Source of the DNA: an uncultured Caldilineaceae bacterium
GTDB lineage: Bacteria > Chloroflexota > Anaerolineae > Caldilineales > Caldilineaceae
Length of the DNA: 64,000 nucleotides
Assembly: GCA_951813625.1 (NCBI GenBank)
Contig: CATOTS010000021.1
Span: 1 to 64,000 of the forward strand
Direction of reading: 5' to 3'
The notes beneath the pieces were generated by a model that was given only the letters and a program-made list of their open reading frames with translations, was not told where the DNA came from and did no database searches. The position numbers and the translations under genes were made by a program. Shown piece after piece: positions 34,418 to 44,274 of the stretch (position 1 is its first letter; the number at the start of each line of letters is the position of its first letter).

Positions 34418-35323
34418 ATGGCAGAACGAACGGCAGCGGCCCAACTGGAAATTGCGCAGCAGTCTGTCGAGACCCCGCGCGCCCGCGCCTGGCGCCGCTT
34501 TCGCCGCCACCGCCTGGCCATGCTGGGTCTCACCTACCTCATTGTCATCTGCCTGGCCGCCATAGCCGCCCCGCTGGTGACGGGAGGGCGAGATCCCATC
34601 GAGATCAACCCTGCCAAAAATTCGTGGGGGGCGCCCACCTGGGAGTTTCTCCTCGGCGGAGATCAACTGGGCCGCGACATCTGGGCGCGGCTCGTCTACG
34701 GCAGCCGAGTTTCACTCTCCGTAGGCATCGTATCGATGTCGATTGCCGTCGCGATTTCCCTCGTCCTCGGGACGCTGTCAGGCTATTTCGGCGGCTCCGT
34801 TGACATGATCATCATGCGCTTCACCGACGTGATGATGGTATTCCCCGGTCTGATCCTGATCATGATCGTTGTTTCCGTCTTTGAACCGAGCATCTGGAAC
34901 GTAATGCTTGTGATCGGACTGCTTGGATGGACAGGGATGGCCCGCCTTGTTCGAGGGCAGATCCTCTCGGTACGCGAGTGGGACTTTGTGATGGCTGCCC
35001 GCTGCCTGGGCGCGCCCGATCGTATGATCATGGCCCGGCATGTCCTGCCCAATGTATTGGCCCCGCTCATGGTGGCGGCCACCTTTGGCATCGCCGCCGC
35101 CATTCTGACCGAGGCCGGGCTCTCCTTTCTGGGGCTGGGCGTGAAACCGCCGACGCCGTCGTGGGGCGTTATGCTGAACGCGGCACACTCGCTGACCGTG
35201 TTGGAACGCTACTGGTGGGTGTGGATACCGCCCGGCGTTGCCGTCCTGCTGACGGTGATGGCCATCAACTTCATGGGCGACGGTCTACGCGATGCCCTCG
35301 ACCCGCGCACGATCCTGTCCTGA
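34418..35323 (+). CDS. ABC peptide transporter permease, DppC-like
   Basis: 301-residue permease. The N-terminus has RARAWRRFRRHRLAMLGLTYL, followed by GGDQLGRDIWARLVYGSRVSL and an EAA-like loop WDFVMAARCLGAPDRMIMARHVLPN. The end, GDGLRDALDPR, is typical of DppC. The usual DppD and DppF ATPase genes do not follow. The only related ATPase in the window is a broken copy at 55.7 kb. Energy must come from an ATPase elsewhere, if the system works. Confidence 0.92.
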   Translation: MAERTAAAQLEIAQQSVETPRARAWRRFRRHRLAMLGLTYLIVICLAAIAAPLVTGGRDPIEINPAKNSWGAPTWEFLLGGDQLGRDIWARLVYGSRVSLSVGIVSMSIAVAISLVLGTLSGYFGGSVDMIIMRFTDVMMVFPGLILIMIVVSVFEPSIWNVMLVIGLLGWTGMARLVRGQILSVREWDFVMAARCLGAPDRMIMARHVLPNVLAPLMVAATFGIAAAILTEAGLSFLGLGVKPPTPSWGVMLNAAHSLTVLERYWWVWIPPGVAVLLTVMAINFMGDGLRDALDPRTILS

Positions 35324-35422
35324 TGTCACGCTGTCGTTGAACGCTTGTCTGAGAGTTGCAGCAAGTAAGCTCATTCACTGTTGACTCCTGAACGCCGCTG
35401 CCCGTCGACACAGGATTCCGCC

Positions 35423-37078
35423 ATGGCTGCAGAACGTCCCGCAATCTACATTTCCGACCTCAACCGCGCCCGACCCAGCGCGGCCCTGTCGCCCACGCCC
35501 AGGCAAAACCACTGGCAGACCATCCCCTACGAGGCCGAGGGCGTGTCGGGCACGATGCTGGTTTCCGATTCCGAGTGTTCGGCGCCGACCCTGGTTCTGC
35601 CGCTCGACGCGCAAGGCTGGCATGCCATCCATCTGGGCGTCTGGACGGACTGGGAGGACAGCGTACTGCGGGTAAAGCTCAGCGGCGCACCCTGTTACAC
35701 ACCTGTTTTCACGGCCAGGCCCACTCCTACCAATTCCGAATGGCATTCAGGCTTTGCCACGATCCGCGAAGCGTTCTGGATACACGCTGATCTGACCGGC
35801 TGCGAGCTGCACATCAGCCAGGTCGGCGGGCGCCGCGCCGGGCTTGCCTACGTCAAGCTGGAACCGCTGAGCGAGGCCGACGTCGCGGCTATCCAGCAAG
35901 ACCAGGCCCGCACCGATACCAAAAGGCTCATCGCGTACAACGACGCCGCCCACCTGGAACCCAGGTCTTTGGAAGGGATGCGGGGAGAACTGGAACATTT
36001 CCGCGACTCCGACTTCCAGAAACTGCTGTGGTGCATCGGCAGCGGCAGCGAGACCTACTTCTTTTCCAGCGTCGGCGAGACCGCGCTGCGCGAAGAGTGG
36101 GATTTTGTCGAAGAGTTCTTGGCCAGCTGGGTCGAGGGTTTTCGCACCCTCAAAGCGCAGGGCACCGATCCGCTGACGACGGTAATCGAGTACGCCCACA
36201 GCTTCGGCCTAGAACTGCACGGCATGTACCTGGTCGGCGGCTGGGTATACCCCCCCAATCACGGCTTCGAGAGCAAATTCTACTACCAGCATCCGCAGTG
36301 GCGCTGCGTCGGCCGCTCCGGCCGGCCCGTCACCCGCATGAGCTACGCCTTCGCCGGCGTGCGCAATTTCCTGCTCGCCCTCTTCCGCGAAGTCGCCGAA
36401 CGCGGCGCCGACGGCATCAACCTCGGCTTCGTGCGCGGCCTCCCCTGCCTCCTCTACGAACAGCCCATGATCGACGGCTTCCAGCAGCGCCACGGCCAGG
36501 ACCCGCGCGACCTGCCCGAGGATGACCCCCGCTGGCTGCAATTCAAGGCCGGCGTGATGACCGACTTCATGCGCGCGCTCCGCAATGAGCTCAACCAGGT
36601 CGGTGCAGAACAGGGCCGCACCGTGCAGCTCTCGGCCTACGTGCTCAACGATGAAGCCCTCAACATGGCGCACGGCCTCGATGCCGCGACCTGGGCGCAG
36701 GAGGGGTTGGTCGATTTCATCATCCCTTACCCCCTGCACAACGTCATGGATATGGACATTCCTGACTATGTCAGAATGACGCGCGGCACGCAGTGCAAAC
36801 TGTATCCCGAGGTCATGCCGCGCCGCCAGTCGCCCGCCGAGTTCCGCGACAAGGCCCTGGATTTCTACGCACAGGGGGTGGACGGTCTGGCGTTCTGGGA
36901 TGCCAGCTCGGCCTACCGGGTGGGCTTCAAGGACGAGTGGAGCATGGTGCGGCGTCTGGGCCACAAGGATGAATTGGCCGATTGGGCGTCCGACGAGTGG
37001 CCTTCGTATCGCGTTGTGCCCCTGTACAGCATCGGCGGCCTCGCCATGGACGAACACAATCCCTACGCGGCTGCCTGA
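35423..37078 (+). CDS. family-10-like glycoside hydrolase paralog (putative TIM barrel)
   Basis: 551 residues. The first ~150 residues look like a beta-sandwich (HLGVWTDWEDSVLRVKL). A probable TIM barrel follows (TTVIEYAHSFGLELHGMYLVGGWVYPPNH, ADGINLGFVRGLPCLLYE, GLVDFIIPYPLHNVMD, VDGLAFWDASSAYR). Strand/loop patterns resemble GH10-like putative lipoprotein glycosidases, but no signature is decisive. It is nearly identical over long DNA stretches to the gene at 40232. The ATG at 35423 gives the same N-terminus as that paralog (ERPAIYISDL). No signal peptide. The function is inferred only at fold level. Confidence 0.6.
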   Translation: MAAERPAIYISDLNRARPSAALSPTPRQNHWQTIPYEAEGVSGTMLVSDSECSAPTLVLPLDAQGWHAIHLGVWTDWEDSVLRVKLSGAPCYTPVFTARPTPTNSEWHSGFATIREAFWIHADLTGCELHISQVGGRRAGLAYVKLEPLSEADVAAIQQDQARTDTKRLIAYNDAAHLEPRSLEGMRGELEHFRDSDFQKLLWCIGSGSETYFFSSVGETALREEWDFVEEFLASWVEGFRTLKAQGTDPLTTVIEYAHSFGLELHGMYLVGGWVYPPNHGFESKFYYQHPQWRCVGRSGRPVTRMSYAFAGVRNFLLALFREVAERGADGINLGFVRGLPCLLYEQPMIDGFQQRHGQDPRDLPEDDPRWLQFKAGVMTDFMRALRNELNQVGAEQGRTVQLSAYVLNDEALNMAHGLDAATWAQEGLVDFIIPYPLHNVMDMDIPDYVRMTRGTQCKLYPEVMPRRQSPAEFRDKALDFYAQGVDGLAFWDASSAYRVGFKDEWSMVRRLGHKDELADWASDEWPSYRVVPLYSIGGLAMDEHNPYAAA

Positions 37079-37130
37079 GACACGCCGCGGTTGCCTCAAG
37101 GAAACCATTCAAGCGAAAAGCGAGGTATTC

Positions 37131-37949
37131 ATGCTTACGCAGCAGCAAGTCACTCAATGGGAAACATTCGGATTCCTGCACCTGCGCGGTGTGCTCAACG
37201 CAGACGAGATTGAGGTCATAAACGCTGAATATGACAAGGGGTTGAACAAAACGCGGGACCTGATGGATTCACCTGTGGGCAATCGCAGACAGTTGAACTG
37301 GCCCAACATGGGGCCGGACACTCCGTTTCTGGCCGGATTGTTGGAGGACCCGCGCATCTGCGGGGTGGCTGAGCAGCTTTTCGGCGATGACGTTGTCGGC
37401 GTTGCCTCCAACGGCAATCACTTCGCCGGCGACCGCACCGAATGGCATCCGGACACGCACGACCCGCATATGCAAGGTGTCAAGTTTGCCTGCTATCTGC
37501 AACCGCTCGGTTCCGAAAGCGGCGCGCTGCGCGTCATCCCCGGCTCCCACAAGAGCCCGTTGCACGATGACCTGTTCCGCGTGCCGAGAAAAGATTCCAA
37601 CCGGCGCCAGGAAGAACAGACCGGGCTCGGCGTCAGCGAGTTTCCCGCCCATGTGTGCAGGTCGGAGCCTGGCGACCTGATAGCCTTCAACTTTCGACTG
37701 TGGCATGCCAGTTGGGGTGGGACCAGCGACCGCCGCATGTGCTCGATCATGTACTACAACAACCCCAAGACCCCCGAAGAGGAGACGGCCAACCGGCAGA
37801 TGGTGGCCATCGTTCGAAGGGTCCACGAGGGTCTCGAATGGAAAGAGCCGCAGCACTCTGAACATTGGCTTTCCAACCCCCAGAAGAGCGAAAAACGCCA
37901 GCGCTGGATAGACTGGCTGCGGCGCTGGGAATACGTAGATGCTGATTGA
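37131..37949 (+). CDS. phytanoyl-CoA dioxygenase-family (PhyH) protein
   Basis: 272 residues, iron triad H106/D108 in EWHPDTHDP and H192 in LWHASWGG, with GALRVIPGSHKSPLH between. An AGCGAGG ribosome site precedes the ATG. The last 11 bases overlap the start of the P450 gene, so the two oxygenases are probably made together. It is close to the PhyH at 39313 and, more distantly, to the one at 53564. Confidence 0.87.
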   Translation: MLTQQQVTQWETFGFLHLRGVLNADEIEVINAEYDKGLNKTRDLMDSPVGNRRQLNWPNMGPDTPFLAGLLEDPRICGVAEQLFGDDVVGVASNGNHFAGDRTEWHPDTHDPHMQGVKFACYLQPLGSESGALRVIPGSHKSPLHDDLFRVPRKDSNRRQEEQTGLGVSEFPAHVCRSEPGDLIAFNFRLWHASWGGTSDRRMCSIMYYNNPKTPEEETANRQMVAIVRRVHEGLEWKEPQHSEHWLSNPQKSEKRQRWIDWLRRWEYVDAD

Positions 37950-39186
37950 ATCAGCAGGCGCAGAGAGAACAATCGACAAGTCTTTCGACCAAAATCTGCT
38001 CACGCCTGCCTACCTGGCGAATCCCTACCAGTACTACCATCAACTCCGTCGCGAGGCTCCCGTCTATTGGAGCGAGGCCATGGGGGCATGGCTGCTCACC
38101 CGCTACCGCGACGCTGAGGCCGCTCTGCGCGATCCGCGCTTGATGTCGGGCACACGCACCACCGCCGCTATACAGCAACTGCCCGCGGCCGTCCAGCCGG
38201 AGATGGAGGCCCTCCACAACCATATCTCAACTTGGATGGGCTTCATCGATCCACCGGACCATACCCGCCTGCGGGCACTGGTCGGCAATGCATTCACGCC
38301 GCGCATGATAAGGAACCTGCGCCCGCGAATACAGGTCATCGTAGACGAGCTGCTCGACCGGGTACAGGACGCCGGCCGGATGGATCTGATCGCGGATTTC
38401 GCCTTTCCCCTGCCGGCGATCGTGATTGCGGAGATGCTCGGCTTGCCGCCCGAGGACCGCGAGCAGTTCAAGCAGTGGTCCAACGACGTGATGGCCTTTC
38501 TGGGAACGGGACGATCCAGGGTGGATGTGGCCAGACGCGCGCAGCAGGGCGTGTACGCGCTGAAGGACTATTTGCGCGGCATCTTCAGGCAGCGGCGTCA
38601 ACGTCCCCAGGAGGACCTGGTCAGCGCTCTCTTGGTTGTCGAAGAAGAGGGCGACCGGCTGAGCGAGGAGGAGATGTTCGGTATGTGCGTTTTTCTGCTC
38701 GTGGCCGGTCACGAGACAACCCTGGCCCTGATTGGCAACGGCTTGCTGGCCCTGCTGCGGAACCCTGAACAGAAGCAGATGCTGCAAGAAGATCCCGGGC
38801 TGATCGACTCGGCTGTCGAGGAGTTCCTGCGCTATGACAGTCCGATTCAGCACCAGACGCGGGTGGCCCGAGAAGATTTCGAGTTGGAAGGGCAGCGGAT
38901 TCTGCGGGGAGACCGGGTGTTGCCGATGCTGGGCGCGGCCAACCGGGACCCGGCGCAGTTCGCCGACCCGGACCGGCTCGACATCCGCCGTCAGCCGAAC
39001 CCGCACCTGGCTTTCGGCTACGGCATCCACTTCTGCCTGGGCGCCCCGCTGGCCCGGCTTGAGGGCCAGATCGCGATCCACACCATTTTGCGGCGATTGC
39101 CGAGGATGCAGCTGACGGACGGAAACTTGCGCTGGCGGGTGCACACCTCCATGCGCCACCCGGAACTGCTGCCGGTCGGTTTTTGA
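37939..39186 (+). CDS. cytochrome P450
   Basis: 415-residue bacterial P450. The I-helix has LLVAGHETTLA, the ExxR motif is in VEEFLRYDSP, and the heme loop is FGYGIHFCLGAPLARLE (Cys about 352). It has no membrane anchor, so it is soluble and needs separate ferredoxin and reductase partners, which are not in the window. It overlaps the PhyH gene by 11 bases. The pairing suggests successive oxidations of one substrate (inference). Confidence 0.95.
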   Translation: MLIESAGAERTIDKSFDQNLLTPAYLANPYQYYHQLRREAPVYWSEAMGAWLLTRYRDAEAALRDPRLMSGTRTTAAIQQLPAAVQPEMEALHNHISTWMGFIDPPDHTRLRALVGNAFTPRMIRNLRPRIQVIVDELLDRVQDAGRMDLIADFAFPLPAIVIAEMLGLPPEDREQFKQWSNDVMAFLGTGRSRVDVARRAQQGVYALKDYLRGIFRQRRQRPQEDLVSALLVVEEEGDRLSEEEMFGMCVFLLVAGHETTLALIGNGLLALLRNPEQKQMLQEDPGLIDSAVEEFLRYDSPIQHQTRVAREDFELEGQRILRGDRVLPMLGAANRDPAQFADPDRLDIRRQPNPHLAFGYGIHFCLGAPLARLEGQIAIHTILRRLPRMQLTDGNLRWRVHTSMRHPELLPVGF

Positions 39187-39263
39187 CGCGTTAAGTGCAG
39201 CAATCTGCGACAGCAGAATCAGGGGCCAAGGGGCCGGCTGTGGGAAAGAAGTGGGAAAGGGCC

Positions 39264-39291
39264 TTGCGAACCTGCAGCGAGCAGGTATATC
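39264..39291 (+). promoter_or_regulatory. possible promoter upstream of PhyH
   Basis: TTGCGA, 16 bases, TATATC. The expected transcript would start just before the GGAG ribosome site of the ATG at 39313. Both hexamers are imperfect. Confidence 0.35.
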
Positions 39292-39312
39292 TTCCAGAAT
39301 ATGGAGAAAAAG

Positions 39313-40221
39313 ATGAATTCAGCAGACTCAGACGGCAACACGACCATCGGTCAACGAAGTTCGCTGACAGAGGAGGAAGTCACCTTCTTTGAGACGTTTG
39401 GATTCCTCTTCTTGAAGCAGCATTTCTCCGCGGACGAGGTGGAGACGATTAACGCCGAACTCTCGCATGCCAAGGAGTTGACTTATAAGGATTCGCCGTT
39501 TGACAGGTCGGCTGACTCGAGCGAGCGTCTGCAACGTGTAACTCCTTCGAGGACCAGCACGCCCTACATCAATTCGCTGCCGGAGCGCCCGCATCTGCAT
39601 GGGGTCGCCAAGCAGCTCTTCGGCGAGGATCTCATCGGCCACGAAAGCGAAGTCAATCTGTTCGTCGGCGATTCACGCTGGCATCCCGACCGCAGCGGAA
39701 ACGACGTCAAGACACACCGCTTCGGCTGCAAATTCTGCTACTATCCGGATGTGCTTGACGGTGAGACCGGGGCCTTGCGCGTCATTCCGGGGAGCCACCT
39801 GCCGCCGTTCTTTGACGCGCTGCGAAAGATGCCGGGCATCAGCGATCCCGAAAACATCCGCAAATTTCCCGGTCTTGTCTGCCCCTCCAACCCTGGCGAT
39901 GTCATTCTCTTCAATCTGAACTGCTGGCATGCCAGCTGCGGCGGACAGCCCGGGCGCGTCCAGTTCGCATTTGTCTACTACGCCGCGCCCAAGGATGCGC
40001 AGCACGAGAAGGAGATGCGCTTTCAGTACACGCGCAACAGGCAGATGGCCGTCGAGGTCGCCTTGTCGAATGGAAAGAAACCGCCGGTGCCGACGCCCGA
40101 GGAGTTTCTCAGCCGCGGGGACAGCCCGCTGATGACCTCATGGTTGGTGGACCGGAGGCAGGAATACGGGTATTTCGAATTCGATAACGAGGCCTACATC
40201 AAAGAGTTGCAGGCGCGCTGA
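39313..40221 (+). CDS. phytanoyl-CoA dioxygenase-family (PhyH) protein
   Basis: 302 residues, H124/D126 in RWHPDRSG and a distal His in CWHASCGG, with GALRVIPGSHLPP. I chose the ATG at 39313 because GGAG lies six bases before it; the ATG at 39301 has no ribosome site. It shares the ETFGFL and LFGEDL/DV patterns with the PhyH at 37131. It is followed 10 bp later by a glycosidase-like paralog, so the pair order mirrors the one upstream of the P450. Confidence 0.87.
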   Translation: MNSADSDGNTTIGQRSSLTEEEVTFFETFGFLFLKQHFSADEVETINAELSHAKELTYKDSPFDRSADSSERLQRVTPSRTSTPYINSLPERPHLHGVAKQLFGEDLIGHESEVNLFVGDSRWHPDRSGNDVKTHRFGCKFCYYPDVLDGETGALRVIPGSHLPPFFDALRKMPGISDPENIRKFPGLVCPSNPGDVILFNLNCWHASCGGQPGRVQFAFVYYAAPKDAQHEKEMRFQYTRNRQMAVEVALSNGKKPPVPTPEEFLSRGDSPLMTSWLVDRRQEYGYFEFDNEAYIKELQAR

Positions 40222-40231
40222 GGGGATGACA

Positions 40232-41899
40232 ATGACTGAAGAACGCCCCGCAATCTATATTTCCGACCTCACCGGCTGTCTCCCGGCCGCGGCGCTCTCC
40301 TCTACGCCCAGGCAGAACCACTGGCAGACAGTATCCTACGAGGCCGAGGGCCTCTCGGGTACCATGCTGCTGGCCGATTCCCAGTGCTCTGCGCCGGCGC
40401 TGACCCTGCCCTTGGATGTCGAAGGCTGGCACGCCGTCCACCTGGGCGTCTGGACCGACTGGACCGACAGCTCGATTCGGGTCAAACTCAGCGACGATCC
40501 CAGCTTCACGCCTGCAATCACGGCCAGGCCCACGCCTACCGATCCCGAGTGGCATTCGGGGTTCGCCACGCTGCGCGAAGCATTCTGGACCTGCGCCGAC
40601 CTCAGCGACCAGGACCTGCTGATTGCGAAGATGGACCGCTGGGGCGGAAGCCGCGCCGGGCTCGCTTACGTCAAGCTGGAACCGCTGAGCGAGGCCGAGG
40701 TCGCGGCCATCAAGCAGGACCGGGCGCGCACCGACACCAAACGGCTGATCGCCTACGACGATGCCTGGCGCCTAGACCCGGTCGCGCCGGAGGAGGCGTT
40801 GCGGGAAGCCGTCGAGCACTACCGCCACTCGGACTTTCAGAAGCTGCTGTGGTGCATTGGCAGCGGCAGCGAGACCTACTTCTTCTCCGATGTCGGGGAG
40901 CCCTCCGTGCGCGCCGAGTGGGATTTCCTGGAATCCTTCGGGCGGCCGATGATGGGCGGCATGCGGACGATGCAGGCGCAAGGAAAAGACCCGCTCACTA
41001 CGGTGATCGAGTGCACGCACGACCTCGGCCTCGAACTGCACGGCATGTACCTGGTCGGCGGCTGGGTCTATCCTCCCAATCACGGCTTCGAAAGCAAATT
41101 CTACTACCAGCATCCGCAGTGGCGCTGCGTCAGCCGCTCCGGCCGCCCCGTCACCCGCATGAGCTACGCCTTCGCCGGCGTGCGCAACTTCCTGCTCGCC
41201 CTCTTCCGCGAAGTCGCCGAACGCGGCGCCGACGGCGTCAACCTCGGCTTCGTGCGCGGCCTCCCCTGCCTCCTCTACGAACAGCCGATGATCGACGGCT
41301 TCCAGCAGCGCCACGGCCAGGACCCGCGCGACCTGCCCGAAGACGACCCGCGCTGGCTGCGCTTCAAGGCCGATGTGCTGACCGACTTCATGCGCGCGCT
41401 ACGCCGCGAGTTGAACCAGGTCGGCGAGCAGCAGGGCCGCACCGTGCAGCTCTCGGCCTATGTGCTCAACGATGAGGCGCGCAACATGGCTCAAGGCCTC
41501 GATGCCGCGACCTGGGCGCAGGAGGGGCTGGTCGATTTCATCATCCCCTACCCCCTGTACGACGTCATGGAAATGGACATTCCCGCCTACGTCAGGATGA
41601 CGCGCGGCACGCAGTGCAAACTGTATCCCGAGGTTATGCCGCGCCGCCAGTCGCCCGCCGAGTACCGCCAGAAGGCGCTGGAATTCTACGCGCAGGAGGT
41701 CGACGGATTGGCGTTCTGGGATGCCAACACGACAAGCCGCTCCGGCTTCAAAAACGAGTGGAGCATGGTGCGGCGCCTGGGCCACAAGGATGAGCTGGCC
41801 GGCTGGGCGCCCGACGAGTGGCCCTCCTATCGCGTGCTGCCGATGTACAGCATGGGCGGCCTGGTCATGGATGAAGCCAACGCCTACGAGGCGGCCTGA
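40232..41899 (+). CDS. family-10-like glycoside hydrolase paralog (putative TIM barrel)
   Basis: 555 residues, paralog of the gene at 35423 with the same domain order: N-terminal beta-sandwich, then a putative TIM barrel (DLGLELHGMYLVGGWVYPPNH, ADGVNLGFVRGLPCLLYE, GLVDFIIPYPLYDVME). From about residue 260 on, the two genes are almost identical even at silent sites. Closer to the start they differ much more. The ATG at 40232 has GAGGGG six bases ahead; the ATG at 40226 does not. No signal peptide. The activity is not established. Confidence 0.6.
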   Translation: MTEERPAIYISDLTGCLPAAALSSTPRQNHWQTVSYEAEGLSGTMLLADSQCSAPALTLPLDVEGWHAVHLGVWTDWTDSSIRVKLSDDPSFTPAITARPTPTDPEWHSGFATLREAFWTCADLSDQDLLIAKMDRWGGSRAGLAYVKLEPLSEAEVAAIKQDRARTDTKRLIAYDDAWRLDPVAPEEALREAVEHYRHSDFQKLLWCIGSGSETYFFSDVGEPSVRAEWDFLESFGRPMMGGMRTMQAQGKDPLTTVIECTHDLGLELHGMYLVGGWVYPPNHGFESKFYYQHPQWRCVSRSGRPVTRMSYAFAGVRNFLLALFREVAERGADGVNLGFVRGLPCLLYEQPMIDGFQQRHGQDPRDLPEDDPRWLRFKADVLTDFMRALRRELNQVGEQQGRTVQLSAYVLNDEARNMAQGLDAATWAQEGLVDFIIPYPLYDVMEMDIPAYVRMTRGTQCKLYPEVMPRRQSPAEYRQKALEFYAQEVDGLAFWDANTTSRSGFKNEWSMVRRLGHKDELAGWAPDEWPSYRVLPMYSMGGLVMDEANAYEAA

Positions 41900-41920
41900 G
41901 ACAGGGCCGGGACGGCAGCG

Positions 41921-43531
41921 ATGAACAGCATCAGTTTGAGCAAGGAGCACACCGAGGCGGTCAACCGGCGTCGACGGATCGTCTTTCAATATGACATCTG
42001 CCAGTTCTACGTCGAACACATGAAGCCGCAGCTGGTCGAAGAGGTGAAGGCCTACTTCCTGTCCCCGTTCGATGAGACGCCCAACCAGATAGACAGCGTC
42101 TGGTACGAGTGGGGCGAAGGCAATACGGCGCCCTATCCGAGCCGGATTCTGCCGCCGCAGCACCCCGTTTTTGAGGAGTGGCGCGAGGCGGGGTTCGACC
42201 CCATCCTGCTCTTCCTGAACGAGACCAGGAAGCGCGGCAAAGAAGTATTCCTTTCCTACCGCATCAACGGCTCCGACAACGACATGGGGCCCCCAAAGCT
42301 GACCCCGCTCAAGGAAGAGCGGCCGGACCTGCTGATTCACGCCTGGTATTCGTACTGGAACTTTGCCAAAGAGGAGGTGCGCGACTACAAGCTGCGAATT
42401 TTGGAGGAGGCCGCAGAAATCTACGATTTCGACGGCATCCAAATCGATTTCGCCAGGGTTCCCGTCCTGTTCCCCCCGGGAGAACAGTGGAAGTACCGCG
42501 ACCTGCTCACCGAATTCATGCGCTCAGTTCGTATGATGCTGCTGGAAGTCGAACGGAAACGCGGCCGCCCGTTCCTGCTCGCCGCCCGTATTCCGGAAAA
42601 CATTGTGGGATGCCATTTCGACGGCATTGACGTGGAACGATGGGCCCGCGAACAGCTGGTCGATATCCTCGTTCCCGGTTGCCGATCGACGGACGTGGAA
42701 GTCGAGGCGTTTACGCGCATCGCCGCCGACCCCGGCATCAAAGTCTTCCCTTCCTGGGATGACCATCATTCTTCCGACGGCTATCATGACGCCCCGATTG
42801 AAGTCGTGCGCGGCGCGACGGCCAACTGGCGGCACAAAGGCGCGGACGGCATTCATACGTTCAATCTCTGCTTTGCCGGCCCGGCAGACAAGGCGGCAAA
42901 GTTGGGTGTGCCGGCAAAAGAACGATGGGACATTCAGAAGCGTCTATACCGCGAAATCGGAAGCCGGGAGACGCTCAAAGGTCTGGACAAGACTTTCATC
43001 GTCCAGCGTCGCGGCGGAGGCCATCACGAAAGCGTCGTCCCGGTCGCCGAAGCGTGGAGCACGCCGCGCAACATGTACTTCAACACCAACATGCTTGCGC
43101 CGCTGCCTGCCCCGCTCGCAAATGACGGCATGTCCGACACATTTCTATCGCTCTACGTGGCCGACGATGTCAGCGCCGCAATCGACGATGTCGGCGAGAT
43201 TGCGCTGCGAGTCCTTCTTTCCGATGCCGGCGCGGCGGACATTCCCGACTCGGGCCGTCTTGAAAGCGTGCTGGTCGAGGGCTTTTCCCACCCGGCGCCT
43301 TACTACAACAGCCCGCCGGCAAAAGGGAGCGAGAAACTGATCGAGGCGCGCCTAAACAACATTCCTCTCGGCCCCGCAACCGTCGAGGCCGGCTGGTTGA
43401 TCTTCCCTGTGGACCCGCGCCAGCTGGCCGAAGGCGACAACCTCGTGGGTGTGCGCGTCGCCTCACGACCGCCCGAAGCCCGCGGCGAGATTCTCATCGA
43501 AAAGCTCGAACTTCACCTCCGTTACCTTTGA
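41921..43531 (+). CDS. family-10-like glycosidase-related protein
   Basis: 536 residues. The first ~330 look like a TIM barrel of the family-10-like type (FDPILLFLNETRKRGKEVFLSYRINGSDND, YDFDGIQIDFARVP, EQLVDILVPGC, GADGIHTFNLCFAG). The last ~150 form a beta-rich region (TFLSLYVADDVSAAIDDVGEIALRVLL). Barrel motifs partly resemble the two paralogs upstream. No signal peptide or clear catalytic signature is seen. It is the last gene of the module. Confidence 0.55.
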   Translation: MNSISLSKEHTEAVNRRRRIVFQYDICQFYVEHMKPQLVEEVKAYFLSPFDETPNQIDSVWYEWGEGNTAPYPSRILPPQHPVFEEWREAGFDPILLFLNETRKRGKEVFLSYRINGSDNDMGPPKLTPLKEERPDLLIHAWYSYWNFAKEEVRDYKLRILEEAAEIYDFDGIQIDFARVPVLFPPGEQWKYRDLLTEFMRSVRMMLLEVERKRGRPFLLAARIPENIVGCHFDGIDVERWAREQLVDILVPGCRSTDVEVEAFTRIAADPGIKVFPSWDDHHSSDGYHDAPIEVVRGATANWRHKGADGIHTFNLCFAGPADKAAKLGVPAKERWDIQKRLYREIGSRETLKGLDKTFIVQRRGGGHHESVVPVAEAWSTPRNMYFNTNMLAPLPAPLANDGMSDTFLSLYVADDVSAAIDDVGEIALRVLLSDAGAADIPDSGRLESVLVEGFSHPAPYYNSPPAKGSEKLIEARLNNIPLGPATVEAGWLIFPVDPRQLAEGDNLVGVRVASRPPEARGEILIEKLELHLRYL

Positions 43532-43555
43532 GTCCTCGTTGGCTACGCCAGCACA

Positions 43556-43776
43556 AGCTCCTCCACTGGCAGAGTGGGGGAATACGCTTTCGCGAATCCT
43601 TTTGGACGGTCGGGCCTTCGGCCCTCCCTTGTGCGGGGGGACTCCCCCCGCAACGCCCCCCTCCAAAACCAGCGCTCAACGACTGTTCGCGGTCATTCCT
43701 GCAGTGCGGTTCTTCCAACCAGGCGTCTTCCAACCGAATACGCTATCAGATAGCCTGAATCGCGGCAGCGATGAAG
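43556..43776 (-). repeat. dispersed noncoding repeat, copy D
   Basis: The core is 43602-43661 on the minus strand, with both hairpins. Its left arm (43662-43776: GCGTATTCGGTTGG, ACTGCAGGAATGAC, TGGTTTTGGAGG) matches copy E. Its right arm (GCGAAAGCGTATT, ACTCTGCCAG) matches copies B and C. Confidence 0.8.
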
Positions 43777-43962
43777 GGCTGGGGGTCGCTGACATTCCCA
43801 GTGGCTGGTCAAAGACAGTAGGCATCAGCAGGTAGCCTGCCTACTGTCCCTGCTTTCCTTCGCCCGATTTCCGGCCTGAAGACCGCCGCCTGTGCCCGTG
43901 CCCTGAACTGTATCCATCACAGAAATCAGATGAATCGCAATTCAGATAAATGTCATAGACCC

Positions 43963-44036
43963 CAAAACAGTTTCAGCCACCGCTGGCATGATCTCCCCGC
44001 CGGACGATTTCCATCCCAAGAGTGGGCTGCACCCAT
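43963..44036 (+). repeat. promoter-proximal dispersed repeat, copy 2
   Basis: Matches 29470-29540 (AGCCACCGCTGGC, then GGGCTGCACC). It ends 49 bp before a promoter. Confidence 0.65.
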
Positions 44037-44085
44037 GGGCCGGTCTGTTGTCCTTCAACGAAGGTCGGCGATGGGCCGGGCGGGC

Positions 44086-44114
44086 TTGAGAAAAGAACGG
44101 GCGCAATATATGAT
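44086..44114 (+). promoter_or_regulatory. sigma70-type promoter for octopine-dehydrogenase-like gene
   Basis: TTGAGA (44086-44091), 17 bases, TATGAT (44109-44114), each one mismatch from consensus. Leader about 155 nt. Confidence 0.65.
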
Positions 44115-44274
44115 GTGCAGGGATGGACGCTTCTCCGCTGAAGGGAACACCGGGCAAGGCAGCGCCATATTGCCGGTTGCACCCGGATCAGGCGGAGAGT
44201 CGGGCAGCGTTCCGTAGCGCCGGATGTCCATCAAATGTTTTCTTGGACCAGCATTGAAAAAGGACACAGAGATT

